From Phycisphaerales bacterium (lineage in GTDB: Bacteria > Planctomycetota > Phycisphaerae > Phycisphaerales > UBA1924), in NCBI GenBank assembly GCA_020850415.1, contig JADZER010000056.1:1-52141 (forward strand): a DNA stretch of 52,141 nucleotides. Reading direction: 5' to 3'. Below, piece by piece: positions 42,703 through 49,883 of the stretch. Each line of letters opens with the position of its first letter. Position 1 is the first letter of the stretch. The position numbers were made by a program, and so were the translations under genes. The notes under the pieces were generated by a model, which worked only from the letters and a program-made list of their open reading frames with translations, was not told the origin of the DNA and made no database searches.

Positions 42703-44582
42703 GCGTCCATGGCTTCATCATCGCGGAGATCGCCGCGACCGGCGCCGGCCAGGCCGACGCGTCCCTGGTGTTCCGGCCGGGTCTCAATGTCGTGGCGGGC
42801 GCGTCCAATACCGGCAAGACATACGCCTACCAACTGATCGACTTTCTGCTCGGGGCTTCCCGTCCTCCGAAGCGCGTTCCGCTGGCGAGAGGCTATTCGC
42901 ACGGGCAGATCGAGATGCGTGTGCGAGCCGGCGGGACATTGTCGCTGCTCCGAGCCCTCTCCGGCGGCGCGGCGGCCGCCTACCCCGTTCCACTCGACGA
43001 CATCCACGGTGATGAGCCCGATGTGGTCTTGCGGGGGGAACACGAAAGGGCCAATAGGGACACTATCTCGGGCCGCCTTCTCGAGTTCTCCGGACTCGCG
43101 GGTCGGGAAGTGCGCAAGAACGAGCGAGGCGAGAAGCGGTCACTCTCGTTCCGGGATGTGGCGCATCTCTGCTTGAATGATGAAAAGCGCATAATCACCG
43201 AACTGTCGCCGGCTCTCTCCGGTCAGTACATCGAAGGTACGGCCGAGCGATCCGTATTCGGACTGCTCTTGAGCGGCGTGGACGATGCGGCCATCATCCC
43301 GCAGGAGAAGCCGCAGCAGCGCAAGCTCCGGCTCCAGGCCGAGCTTGATACCCTGCATCGCCTGCTTACCGAGCGGGAGCACCGGCTTGGTGCGTTCAAC
43401 ATGGATATGGAGGACCTGCCCACCCAAAGGGCACGGCTCGAATCCGCCATCGCACGCGCGCTGGAGCTTCGCGCCACTCGACAGGCGGATCTTGACCAGG
43501 CCGCGAGACGCCGCGACCGGATCTGGGCAGAGATCGAGCGTGTCCGTTCACGGCGTCTCTTCGTCGGCGAGCAGCTCAAGCGGCTTCGGCTCCTGAATGA
43601 GTACTATGGGTCTGACGCCGCACGCCTCGAATCCGCTATGGAGGCCGGCGAGATGTTCGAGCGTCTCCCGTCCGGACAGTGTCCGGTGTGCGGCCATGTG
43701 CCCGGCCAGAGCGAGACGGCCGGCGAAGCGGATCGCCAGCTCCAGGAGTTTCGTGAAGCGTGCAGTGCGGAGCTGGCGAAGATCGAGGCCCTCACCCGAG
43801 ACCTGGCCCGCAGCGTCACATCGTTGGAAGAGGAGGACAGCTCGCTCTCGTCGGCGGTGGCGACTCTAGGACAAGAGCTTCGCGAGGCGAATCGAGTGAT
43901 GAATGCCCTTCTCGAAGAGGGGGTCAGCACCGCCGACGCAGAGTTGGAGACGCTTCTGGCCACTCGGACGCATCTTTCAGAAGCCGCCTTCGTCGCTGCG
44001 GAGGTGCTGGACCTCCGCACGATGTATAGTGGGACCGAGCAAGCGCTCAAGGCCAGGATTCCCCGCGTCAAGTTCTCCAAGAAGGTAGAGTCGAGCGGCA
44101 CGGCTCCGTTCTGCCAGTTCGTCGCGGATCTCTTGCGAGCGTGGCAATTCCCATTGGAGGGGAATGTCTCCTGGAGCGATGATCGCTTCGACCTCGTCAT
44201 TGGCAACGAGAATCGAGGCGATCTTGGGAAGGGGTTCCGGGCGGTCACGCATGCCGCATTCACGATTGGGCTAATGCGCTACTGTCGAGCGCTTTCGCTA
44301 CCACACCCTGGCATTGTCGTGCTCGACACGCCGCTCAACCCCTTCAAGGGCCCCGACCAGGACTCGCCCGAGCGCGTCAATCAGGATGTCCAAGAAGCGT
44401 TCTATGCCGACCTCGCGGCCGACACATCGGGGGACCAGGTGATCATTCTGGAGAATACGGAACCGCCCCGAGCGGTGCGTGACTCCATGCAGTATGTGCA
44501 CTTCTCCGGTAATCCCGCTGCCGGACGTGTGGGCTTCTTCCCCTACCGACTCGATGAGCAAGCGACCGACTCAGAAGAGTGA
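42699..44582 (+). CDS. ABC-3C SMC/Rad50-like ABC ATPase
   Basis: A 627-residue ATPase. Start is TTG at 42699 within ATTGA, overlapping the middle-component stop; the longer frame upstream is a shadow. Walker A GASNTGKTYAYQLIDFLLG at 34-52, a coiled coil from about 205 to 480 broken by a single CPVCGH zinc-hook-like motif at about 328, and Walker B PGIVVLDTPLNPF near 538-550. The pattern is that of DUF3732/AAA-type ATPases. In ABC-3C systems it is thought to sense foreign nucleic acid and control the effector. Confidence 0.86.
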   Translation: MSVHGFIIAEIAATGAGQADASLVFRPGLNVVAGASNTGKTYAYQLIDFLLGASRPPKRVPLARGYSHGQIEMRVRAGGTLSLLRALSGGAAAAYPVPLDDIHGDEPDVVLRGEHERANRDTISGRLLEFSGLAGREVRKNERGEKRSLSFRDVAHLCLNDEKRIITELSPALSGQYIEGTAERSVFGLLLSGVDDAAIIPQEKPQQRKLRLQAELDTLHRLLTEREHRLGAFNMDMEDLPTQRARLESAIARALELRATRQADLDQAARRRDRIWAEIERVRSRRLFVGEQLKRLRLLNEYYGSDAARLESAMEAGEMFERLPSGQCPVCGHVPGQSETAGEADRQLQEFREACSAELAKIEALTRDLARSVTSLEEEDSSLSSAVATLGQELREANRVMNALLEEGVSTADAELETLLATRTHLSEAAFVAAEVLDLRTMYSGTEQALKARIPRVKFSKKVESSGTAPFCQFVADLLRAWQFPLEGNVSWSDDRFDLVIGNENRGDLGKGFRAVTHAAFTIGLMRYCRALSLPHPGIVVLDTPLNPFKGPDQDSPERVNQDVQEAFYADLAADTSGDQVIILENTEPPRAVRDSMQYVHFSGNPAAGRVGFFPYRLDEQATDSEE

Positions 44583-44625
44583 ACCTCGACCATGCGCGGT
44601 ACGCGATTGAACTGAAAGCTATCGC

Positions 44626-45102
44626 ATGAGTGCCTTCTCCCCCAACTGCCCGTGGCCCAAGGTGCTTGCCGCTATCAAGGCGATGCGCAATGTGACCTCG
44701 CCCACGGGATACGCCGAGATCCTCGTCGCTTGCGGGATTACGCCAGGCGATGCGGAACTGGAGAGGGGGCTACGCGGTCTCGACCAAGAGGAGGGCTTCG
44801 CGGTCCTATCCGTTCTCACGGACTCCGCCACACACATGGTACTGCCCACGACCCACAGCCACTCGGCCCGCTGTTCTGGTGTGTCCCTTCTCCGCGTTGC
44901 GGCGCCGCACCCCACGGCCTTCCGACGGCACGCTAGAGCCGGCGCCGGTCCGGGCAAGCTGCCAAGGCCGCTTTCCGCGAGAGCGGAAGCCTTCGGCCTT
45001 TCACTTGCCCCGATCGCTTCGCTCCGGCTGGCCGGCTCTGTGTCTCGTGCCGCAAGGCCGCGATGGGCGCGGCCGCCACACAAGAACGGAGAATCATCAT
45101 GA
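44626..45102 (+). CDS. Hypothetical protein, C-terminal half doubtful
   Basis: An open frame of 158 residues. Residues 1-75 look like a small helical protein (WPKVLAAIKAMRNVTSPTGY, EILVACGITPGDAELERGLR). The rest is Arg/Ala/Pro-rich and runs through a strong hairpin (44952-45010) and leader block, so it resembles noncoding DNA read in frame. The stop overlaps the next start. I consider the first half possibly real and the second half probably not. Confidence 0.4.
   Translation: MSAFSPNCPWPKVLAAIKAMRNVTSPTGYAEILVACGITPGDAELERGLRGLDQEEGFAVLSVLTDSATHMVLPTTHSHSARCSGVSLLRVAAPHPTAFRRHARAGAGPGKLPRPLSARAEAFGLSLAPIASLRLAGSVSRAARPRWARPPHKNGESS
44952..45010 (+). promoter_or_regulatory. Compound hairpin before the gene at 45099
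   Basis: Nested perfect stems: GGGCAAG (44952-44958) with CTTGCCC (45004-45010); AAGGCCG (44964-44970) with CGGCCTT (44994-45000); and an inner CCGC-GAGA-GCGG stem. The whole fold is 59 bases. It is similar in size to the inverted repeat before ardC. Candidate single-strand promoter or attenuator. Confidence 0.55.
45056..45074 (+). promoter_or_regulatory. Leader hairpin shared with the gene at 35733
   Basis: GGCCGCG-ATGGG-CGCGGCC, 24 bases before the start codon and followed by ACACAAG, as at 35688-35706 (26 bases before its start). The match extends upstream through a GCTCCGGCTG block in both. Suggests common control of two separated genes. Confidence 0.55.
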
Positions 45103-45500
45103 CCACTTCTACAACATCCTCACCGAACGATGCGTGCCCGGGGCAGGATCACCCGCCCGTACCCGCCAAGTCACTTCAGCGGTACCATGACTGCTACGGC
45201 AGCATCGGTGCGAGCGTGTACGAGACCCGCTTCGCCGATGGAGGCCGCCGCTACAGCGTCGTGTTTCGACGCGACGTGAGCGACCTCGCTCTCGAAGGCT
45301 CGTTCCACTCCCTTGGCCAGGACGAACTCATGGACCTCGTCGCGGCCGCGTCAAACGCCTACTACCACATCGACCACCTGCGGTTCCTCCGCAGGTGCGG
45401 AGACTTGCCCGATGTGCCCTTCGACAAGCTCACCGAGGCCGGCGGCTGGGAGCCCGCATTCCCGGAGGAGTACTACCCATCCCAGATCGAGGAGTCATGA
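45099..45500 (+). CDS. Hypothetical protein with the shared leading-region leader
   Basis: A 133-residue protein, start ATG at 45099 after a weak CGGAG site. Sequence: SLQRYHDCYGSIGASVYETR, GGRRYSVVFRRDVSDLALEG, LGQDELMDLVAAASNAYYHI and an acidic end (EPAFPEEYYPSQIEES). Soluble. No family recognised. The leader suggests that it belongs to the same regulon as the 65-residue gene at 35733. Confidence 0.7.
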   Translation: MTTSTTSSPNDACPGQDHPPVPAKSLQRYHDCYGSIGASVYETRFADGGRRYSVVFRRDVSDLALEGSFHSLGQDELMDLVAAASNAYYHIDHLRFLRRCGDLPDVPFDKLTEAGGWEPAFPEEYYPSQIEES

Positions 45501-45508
45501 ACATCGAC

Positions 45509-45535
45509 GCGGGCCGCCCCACGGGGGCGGCCCGC
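45509..45535 (+). terminator. Rho-independent-like terminator hairpin
   Basis: A 12-bp stem, GCGGGCCGCCCC with GGGGCGGCCCGC, and a 3-base loop, followed by TCTCC. It lies 9 bases after the stop of the preceding gene. Confidence 0.7.
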
Positions 45536-45584
45536 TCTCCCGTTGAGCCGGACGGCAGGATCAGGTCCTCACCGCCCCGGCACC

Positions 45585-46379
45585 CTATCGGCGGCGGCGT
45601 CCCAGTGCCGCCAATCCCAGCAACGCAAGGGTCGCCGGCGACGGAACGGTGGTGAACCGGAAGTTCGAGAAGTACTGGTCCGTCGCCGCGTTGCCGTTTG
45701 TCTAGGCCGTGAAGCCCACATAGGCGGTGTCGCCACCGACGAACGCGGGGATGTCGATCGGCGACCAGCTGTCGAAGACGCTGCCGTCCACCTGATCGAG
45801 CATCTGGGTGTGCAGGAGCGTGCCGTCGTAGGAGATCGTGACATCGATCGACCTGCCCGCGAAGAGGTCGAGCGGCGTGGTGTCGGTCGAGCCGCCGCCG
45901 ACCTGCCCGTCCGTGTAGACCGCGCTGCTCGACGACTGGGCGTCCAGGCTCGCATACTCCAGGGAGACCGCCACGCTGTTGTTGAAACTGCCCCAGAAAT
46001 CGCTGTAGCCGAACTTGGTCTGTACACCGCTGACAGACGCGGCCGCCACCGTCTCGTACCCCTGCCCGCTGTTCTGGATGACGAAGCACCCGCCGAACCT
46101 CCCGGTCGGATCGCCGGTCATGAGGTAGGTGAACGACGCGGTGAATTGCGTGACACCCTGCCGCGTCATGTGGAAGACGCTTCGAGACTCGCCGGCGGCG
46201 TTGCCGGTCAGGTGGATCCCTTCCGGCGTGACCGTCGGCCAGGCGTTACCGTCATCCTTGTTGATGCTGAACTCCGAGAAGTCGCCGAACCCGGCGATAT
46301 CCGCGCGGGCCGCCGGCAGGCCGATGGCGGTGGCGATGGCGTAGACGACAATGCACGGCATGGGCGCGAGGTGGGGCAT
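45585..46379 (-). pseudogene. PEP-CTERM-like L-type lectin protein with an in-frame stop before the sorting tail
   Basis: The frame encodes a secreted protein: a signal peptide (PCIVVYAIATAIGLPAARA), then an L-type lectin-like fold (GFGDFSEFSINKDDGNAWPT, NSGQGYETVAAASVSGVQ, VTISYDGTLLHTQML, FVGGDTAYVGFTA). An amber TAG at 45702-45704 interrupts it after 225 residues. The same frame goes on without a further stop: TNGNAATDQYFSNFRFTT, then VPSPATLALLGLAALGRRRR and TAG at 45585-45587, a complete PEP-CTERM-like tail. Without readthrough the product would lose its surface-sorting signal. A sequencing error or real decay are both possible. Confidence 0.8.
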
Positions 46380-46505
46380 CTCTTCTCCGATCTTCGGTGC
46401 GTTCCGGAAGGGGCGGCCGCACGCGGGCCGGCCCAGCCCGAGAATGGTGCCACGGATCCGCCGGTGTGCCAGACATGATTCCTGCTGACATCGTTCGTGA
46501 TGACA

Positions 46506-46829
46506 TCACGACGGATGACCGCGATCCCTCCACCAGGCGTCGAGCGCGATCGCGTACACCCGGTGGACGAGCTGCATCCGGTCCTCGACGCTCGCCCGCT
46601 CGAAGATGCGGCCGAGGTAGGTCCGGACGGTGGGCTGCGCGAGCCCCAACTCCCTGGCGATCTGCTTGTCGGCCTTGGCCTGCATCAGGAGCCGCACGAT
46701 GCGCTCCTGCTGCGGGGCGAGCCCCAGCTCACGCACCACCGCCTCCCAGGCCCGGGCATCGAGCGGAGGGGGAAGCGGGACTTCGGGCGGTGGCGTGGGG
46801 GTGGCGGCGGGGTGACCAGGGCTGCCCAT
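46506..46829 (-). CDS. LuxR-type helix-turn-helix regulator
   Basis: A 107-residue protein consisting of a Pro-rich N-terminus and a LuxR/GerE DNA-binding domain: WEAVVRELGLAPQQERIVRL, LMQAKADKQIARELGLAQPT and VRTYLGRIFERASVEDRMQL. No receiver domain. I start at the ATG at 46829 (AGGGGA upstream), since the longer frame crosses the operator region. It sits upstream of the broken lectin gene, which it may regulate, and is divergent from an XRE regulator. Confidence 0.75.
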   Translation of the reverse strand: MGSPGHPAATPTPPPEVPLPPPLDARAWEAVVRELGLAPQQERIVRLLMQAKADKQIARELGLAQPTVRTYLGRIFERASVEDRMQLVHRVYAIALDAWWRDRGHPS

Positions 46830-46919
46830 GTGACGATCCCCTGGTCCAATGGAGACCCCGGAGGCCCCTTGGAGCTGCCGCCCGCACCCTGCGGAGGATC
46901 GGGGCCACCCCATTGTGGA

Positions 46920-46966
46920 TTGACACGCAACTCGTGTCAAGGACCTTGACACGGATTCTGTGTCGA
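46920..46966. promoter_or_regulatory. Two tandem operators in the divergent XRE/LuxR promoter
   Basis: TTGACAC-N7-GTGTCAA (46920-46940) is a perfect 7-7-7 palindrome. A second copy TTGACAC-N7-GTGTCGA (46946-46966) differs in one base and overlaps the start of the XRE gene; the centres are 26 bp apart. On the minus strand TTGACA (46940-46935) is followed after 17 bases by CACAAT, a likely promoter for the LuxR gene. Binding by the XRE protein is inferred. Confidence 0.7.
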
Positions 46967-47211
46967 TGGTCGTCAAAGCCCAGCACTCGCGTCGCTACAG
47001 GAAGTTGCCCGGGTTGCTCCGAGACATGCGCGAGGGGGCGGCCCTGACGCAACGCCAGCTCGGCGAACGGCTGCGGAAGCCCCAGTCGTGGGTCCACAAC
47101 TGCGAGGTCGAGAACCGGCGGGTGGACCTGGCCGAGTTCTGCGACTGGTGCACGGCGTGCGAGGCCGACCCGGTCGCCGCGCTGCGGCGGTTCCTGAATG
47201 CCGGGAGCTGA
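46960..47211 (+). CDS. XRE-family helix-turn-helix regulator
   Basis: An 83-residue protein (GTG at 46960) or 81 residues (ATG at 46966). HTH: LLRDMREGAALTQRQLGERL, RKPQSWVHNCEVENRRVDLA, then CTACEADPVAALRRFLNAGS. Almost no leader, and the start overlaps the second operator, which fits tight autorepression. Its last nine residues are duplicated in repeat copy A. Confidence 0.8.
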   Translation: MSMVVKAQHSRRYRKLPGLLRDMREGAALTQRQLGERLRKPQSWVHNCEVENRRVDLAEFCDWCTACEADPVAALRRFLNAGS

Positions 47212-47330
47212 GCCCGCCCCTCGCCCGCCGGCAAGAACTTGATGACTTTGGCGGGCCGTGTGGTATGGTCTGGGCTCGTGATGGGGCGTGAAATCCCCGG
47301 AACCCGACCACGCGACGGATCACACCCGCG
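47180..47330 (+). repeat. Direct repeat copy B, promoter-bearing block
   Basis: Partner of 38972-39120. Includes the end of the XRE gene, TTGATG (47239-47244) and TGG-TATGGT (47261-47269, extended -10, 19-base spacer), and the frame MGREIPGT. It lies about 130 bases before the next HTH gene. The 8.2 kb between the copies holds the ABC-3C island. Confidence 0.75.
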
Positions 47331-47458
47331 CGCCCTCTGTGTCGAGAGGGCGGCGGAATACCACACCGGCTCGCCGGGAATACGCCGCGCCTCGTTCCGA
47401 GGTTTCAACCTCTCGGCATCCGCCGGACGCCCCCTCGCACAACCACGGAGGGGGAGCC

Positions 47459-47707
47459 ATGAACGAACACTCGCTTGAACACTACCGACGGATCGTCGGT
47501 CATCGCGTGCGCGTCGTACGCACGCGGCGTCGCCTCGCCATCAAGGAGCTGGCCGAGCGGGCCGGCCTCTCCGAATTGCGGCTGGCGGCGTGCGAGTCCG
47601 GCCGGAGAAGCCTCACCGTGGACGAGCTGGAGCGGGTGGCCGGCGTCCTGGGTGTGCCGCTCGCCTGGTTCCTCCACACTTGCGTGCTCTGCGGCACGGC
47701 CGATTGA
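47459..47707 (+). CDS. XRE-family helix-turn-helix regulator (second)
   Basis: An 82-residue protein: HRVRVVRTRRRLAIKELAER, AGLSELRLAACESGRRSLTV, then LERVAGVLGVPLAWFLHTCV. Cro/C1-type HTH. Start ATG at 47459 with GGAGG upstream. Transcribed from the repeat-B promoter. Probably controls the replication/partition genes downstream or the element itself. Confidence 0.8.
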   Translation: MNEHSLEHYRRIVGHRVRVVRTRRRLAIKELAERAGLSELRLAACESGRRSLTVDELERVAGVLGVPLAWFLHTCVLCGTAD

Positions 47708-47842
47708 CCACGCCGCGGTGGTCCCTCGCCCGTGATGGTTGGGACAGCGCAGAGCACGCTGGCGAGACCCGAGCCGGGGCGTCGCTTCGACCGAATACAC
47801 GACCAGCAAGGACCATCGACACCTGTACCAAGGGTGCGAGGC

Positions 47843-47896
47843 ATCTGGCCAGATTTCTGATCAGACATCTCCCCTAAGCGGAGCTTAGGCATGTCT
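47843..47896. promoter_or_regulatory. Cluster of three perfect palindromes upstream of parA
   Basis: ATCTGGCCAGAT (47843-47854), TCTGATCAGA (47856-47865), and an AGACAT / CCTAAGC-GGA-GCTTAGG / ATGTCT compound palindrome (47863-47896). Three adjacent dyads in 54 bases are likely protein-binding sites, or the last one may be a terminator for the HTH gene. Confidence 0.55.
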
Positions 47897-47904
47897 TTCA
47901 CCGC

Positions 47905-48146
47905 GAAACCCCGCTTGCTGGCCTGCCGTCCAGACTGCATGCGTGCAGTCATGACAGCTTGCTCTCCATGCCGACGACATGCTTGCACGCATGAAGGCTG
48001 GATGGCATGAATGCATGCTGGCTGGCAGTCATGCAGGCGTGAGTGCGGTCTGTCTTGCCGTCCGGCCTGCCTGCCTGACTGCATGCAGGATTGCCGGCAG
48101 CAAATAGTGCTTGCCATCCGGCATGCAATCGTGCTAGCCATCAGGC
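47905..48146. repeat. GCATG-rich repeat region, candidate partition centromere
   Basis: About 240 bases before parA filled with interspersed GCATG/CATGC and CTGCCTGC-type motifs, including the pair GCCATCCGGCATG and GCCATCAGGCATG, the latter ending at the parA start codon. Type Ib partition centromeres are arrays of short repeats upstream of the parA gene and are bound by the small RHH partner. The minus-strand frame across it (Cys/Arg/His-rich) is a repeat artefact. Confidence 0.6.
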
Positions 48147-48824
48147 ATGATTATCGCCGTGGCGAACTCCAAGGGCGGCGTCGGGAAATCGACGCTCGCC
48201 GTTCACCTGGCCGCTTGGCTCGACAAGCAGGGCCACCGGGTGACGCTGGCCGACTGCGACACGCAGCAGTCGTCGTCCCAGTGGATCCGCGAAGCGGCGC
48301 CGCAGGTCAAGACCCTGTGCATGCGGGACCCGGACACCATCATCAACGAGCTGCCCCTGCTGGCCGAGGAGACCGACTATGTCGTGGCCGACGGCCCCGG
48401 CAGCCTGGCCGAGACCAGCCGGGCGCTGCTGCTCGTGGCCGACCAGGCCATCGTGCCGTGCAAGGCGTCCATGCTGGAGATCCGTGCGCTGGACGCTGCG
48501 ACGAAGGTGCTCCGCCAGGCCCAGAAGATCCGCGTCGGTCCGCCGAAGGCGACCATCGTGCTCAGCATGGTGGGCAAGAACTACCGGCTGACCCAAGACA
48601 TGCGCGAGGCCGCGGCACTGCTCAAGCTGCCGATCACACCGACCTTCATGACGCTCCGGCAGATCTACGCCGACGCGCCCGGCCAGGCGGCCGTGGTGTG
48701 GCACATGGGCTCGCGCGCCAGAGAGGCCGCCGTCGAGGTGGAACGGCTGTTCCGCGAGCTGCTGCCCGAGGCCGTCGCGTCGTCACACCCGGCCGGCCGC
48801 AAGCGTCAGGCCGCCGCGACATAG
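48147..48824 (+). CDS. parA: ParA-family partition ATPase
   Basis: A 225-residue ParA/Soj/MinD-type ATPase. The deviant Walker A is NSKGGVGKSTLAVHLAAWL from residue 7; Walker A' ADCDTQQSSSQW; Walker B-like YVVADGPGSLAETS. It has no N-terminal HTH, so it belongs to the short type Ib class that works with an RHH centromere-binding protein. No Shine-Dalgarno sequence precedes the ATG. With the next gene it should segregate the element when extrachromosomal. Confidence 0.93.
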   Translation: MIIAVANSKGGVGKSTLAVHLAAWLDKQGHRVTLADCDTQQSSSQWIREAAPQVKTLCMRDPDTIINELPLLAEETDYVVADGPGSLAETSRALLLVADQAIVPCKASMLEIRALDAATKVLRQAQKIRVGPPKATIVLSMVGKNYRLTQDMREAAALLKLPITPTFMTLRQIYADAPGQAAVVWHMGSRAREAAVEVERLFRELLPEAVASSHPAGRKRQAAAT

Positions 48825-48836
48825 GGGAGGGGAGGG

Positions 48837-49151
48837 ATGGCCGAACGACGCTCACTTGCCGAGGGACTCAAGGCCACGCCGAAGGTGGACTCCGTGGTCG
48901 CACGCGAGTTCGTGTACGAGGGAAAGGCGGATAACGCACCGCCCGTCGTCGTCAGGCCGGAGGCCGCGGCGCCGTCGGCGCCGGTCATCAACCGTGTGTC
49001 GCTCAGCACGCGCATCCGCGACGACTACGCCAAGGCCCTCAAGCGCGCCTCGCTGGAACGGCAGTTGCAGGGCGTCGAGCCGAACACCCTGCAGGACATC
49101 CTGGAGCAGGCCATCGAGCCGTGGCTTCGCTCCAACGGCTATCTCTCCTGA
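48837..49151 (+). CDS. Ribbon-helix-helix partition partner of ParA
   Basis: A 104-residue protein with a flexible N-terminus (residues 1-50, a length that could stimulate ParA ATPase as in ParG) and a C-terminal RHH fold: strand NRVSLSTRI, helix RDDYAKALKRASLERQLQG, helix TLQDILEQAIEPWLRSNGY. Start ATG at 48837 with GGGGAGGG upstream, 12 bases after parA. It fits the centromere-binding protein of type Ib partition loci. Confidence 0.75.
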   Translation: MAERRSLAEGLKATPKVDSVVAREFVYEGKADNAPPVVVRPEAAAPSAPVINRVSLSTRIRDDYAKALKRASLERQLQGVEPNTLQDILEQAIEPWLRSNGYLS

Positions 49152-49834
49152 CCATCCGAAACGAGACCCTCGTCGGCATCGGCGGCAGGGCCGCTGGCGA
49201 CGGCCGCTTGCGGCGCTCCGAGCTGCGCCGGGGGAGGCGAGGGGAGGGAGGCCACCGCCAGCGGCAATTCCTGCTGACGGCTCGAACCCTTGAGGTGGTA
49301 CGAGCGCACGAAGGCCAGGCGGTCTCCGTTGAACATGAAGCGGATGTTCACGAAGAACACGCCGTCGCTGGGGCTACGGAACAGGAACTCCTTCTCGAGG
49401 AGCTCCCGCACACCCCGCTGATAGGTGCGGTCATTGATCCCATGGTCCCGGGCGACATACTGGTTGAGCTTGATCTCGTCGGAGCCCGGGTTGGCTCGCA
49501 TCTCGTGATAGACCAACTCGAAGACCTGCATCCCCGTCTTCGACAGGTCCGCCGCCTGCTTGATGCCGTCGAGGAAGAGCTTGACGAAGCGGCTGCTATC
49601 CACCTCCTCCTCCCACCAGAAGCCCATGCCGCCGAGGCCCTTGATCTCGCCGCTGCTGTGGTCCACGATCACCGAGCCCTTGCCGCCCGGCACATGGAAC
49701 CGCTTGGTCCGCGTCGTCATGCCGTTCGTGGTCGGCACGCTCGGGTTGGTGCGGTAGACCGGGAAGCCCCGCTTTGTGCTGATCTGGTTCGCATCCCTCG
49801 CGTTCAGCGCCGCGCTCTGTCGATCATCCGTCAT
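49139..49834 (-). CDS. Plasmid replication initiator-like protein (RepL-like winged helix)
   Basis: A 231-residue protein. The central domain is a winged helix: FVKLFLDGIKQAADLSKTGM, FELVYHEMRANPGSDEIKL, YVARDHGINDRTYQRGVREL, LEKEFLFRSPSDGVFFVNI, NGDRLAFVRSYHL, a pattern seen in RepL-type plasmid initiators. A QELPLAV motif near the C-terminus could be a weak clamp-binding site. The gene converges with the partition operon, overlapping by 13 bases. Iterons and a DnaA box lie directly upstream, which strongly supports a replication role; the exact family should be verified. Confidence 0.7.
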   Translation of the reverse strand: MTDDRQSAALNARDANQISTKRGFPVYRTNPSVPTTNGMTTRTKRFHVPGGKGSVIVDHSSGEIKGLGGMGFWWEEEVDSSRFVKLFLDGIKQAADLSKTGMQVFELVYHEMRANPGSDEIKLNQYVARDHGINDRTYQRGVRELLEKEFLFRSPSDGVFFVNIRFMFNGDRLAFVRSYHLKGSSRQQELPLAVASLPSPPPAQLGAPQAAVASGPAADADEGLVSDGQER

Positions 49835-49883
49835 TCTCGCCCTCCGATTCTGTCAGTAGTCAGACAACACGCTGGCACATGAG

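Noticed and set aside
45505..45600. Possible right end of the element after the terminator hairpin
   Set aside because: No copy of the ssrA T-arm/acceptor sequence is present here, and replication/partition genes continue to the right.
47500..48141. Cys/Arg/His-rich minus-strand frame
   Set aside because: Produced by the GCATG-type repeats of the candidate centromere and antisense to the HTH gene.
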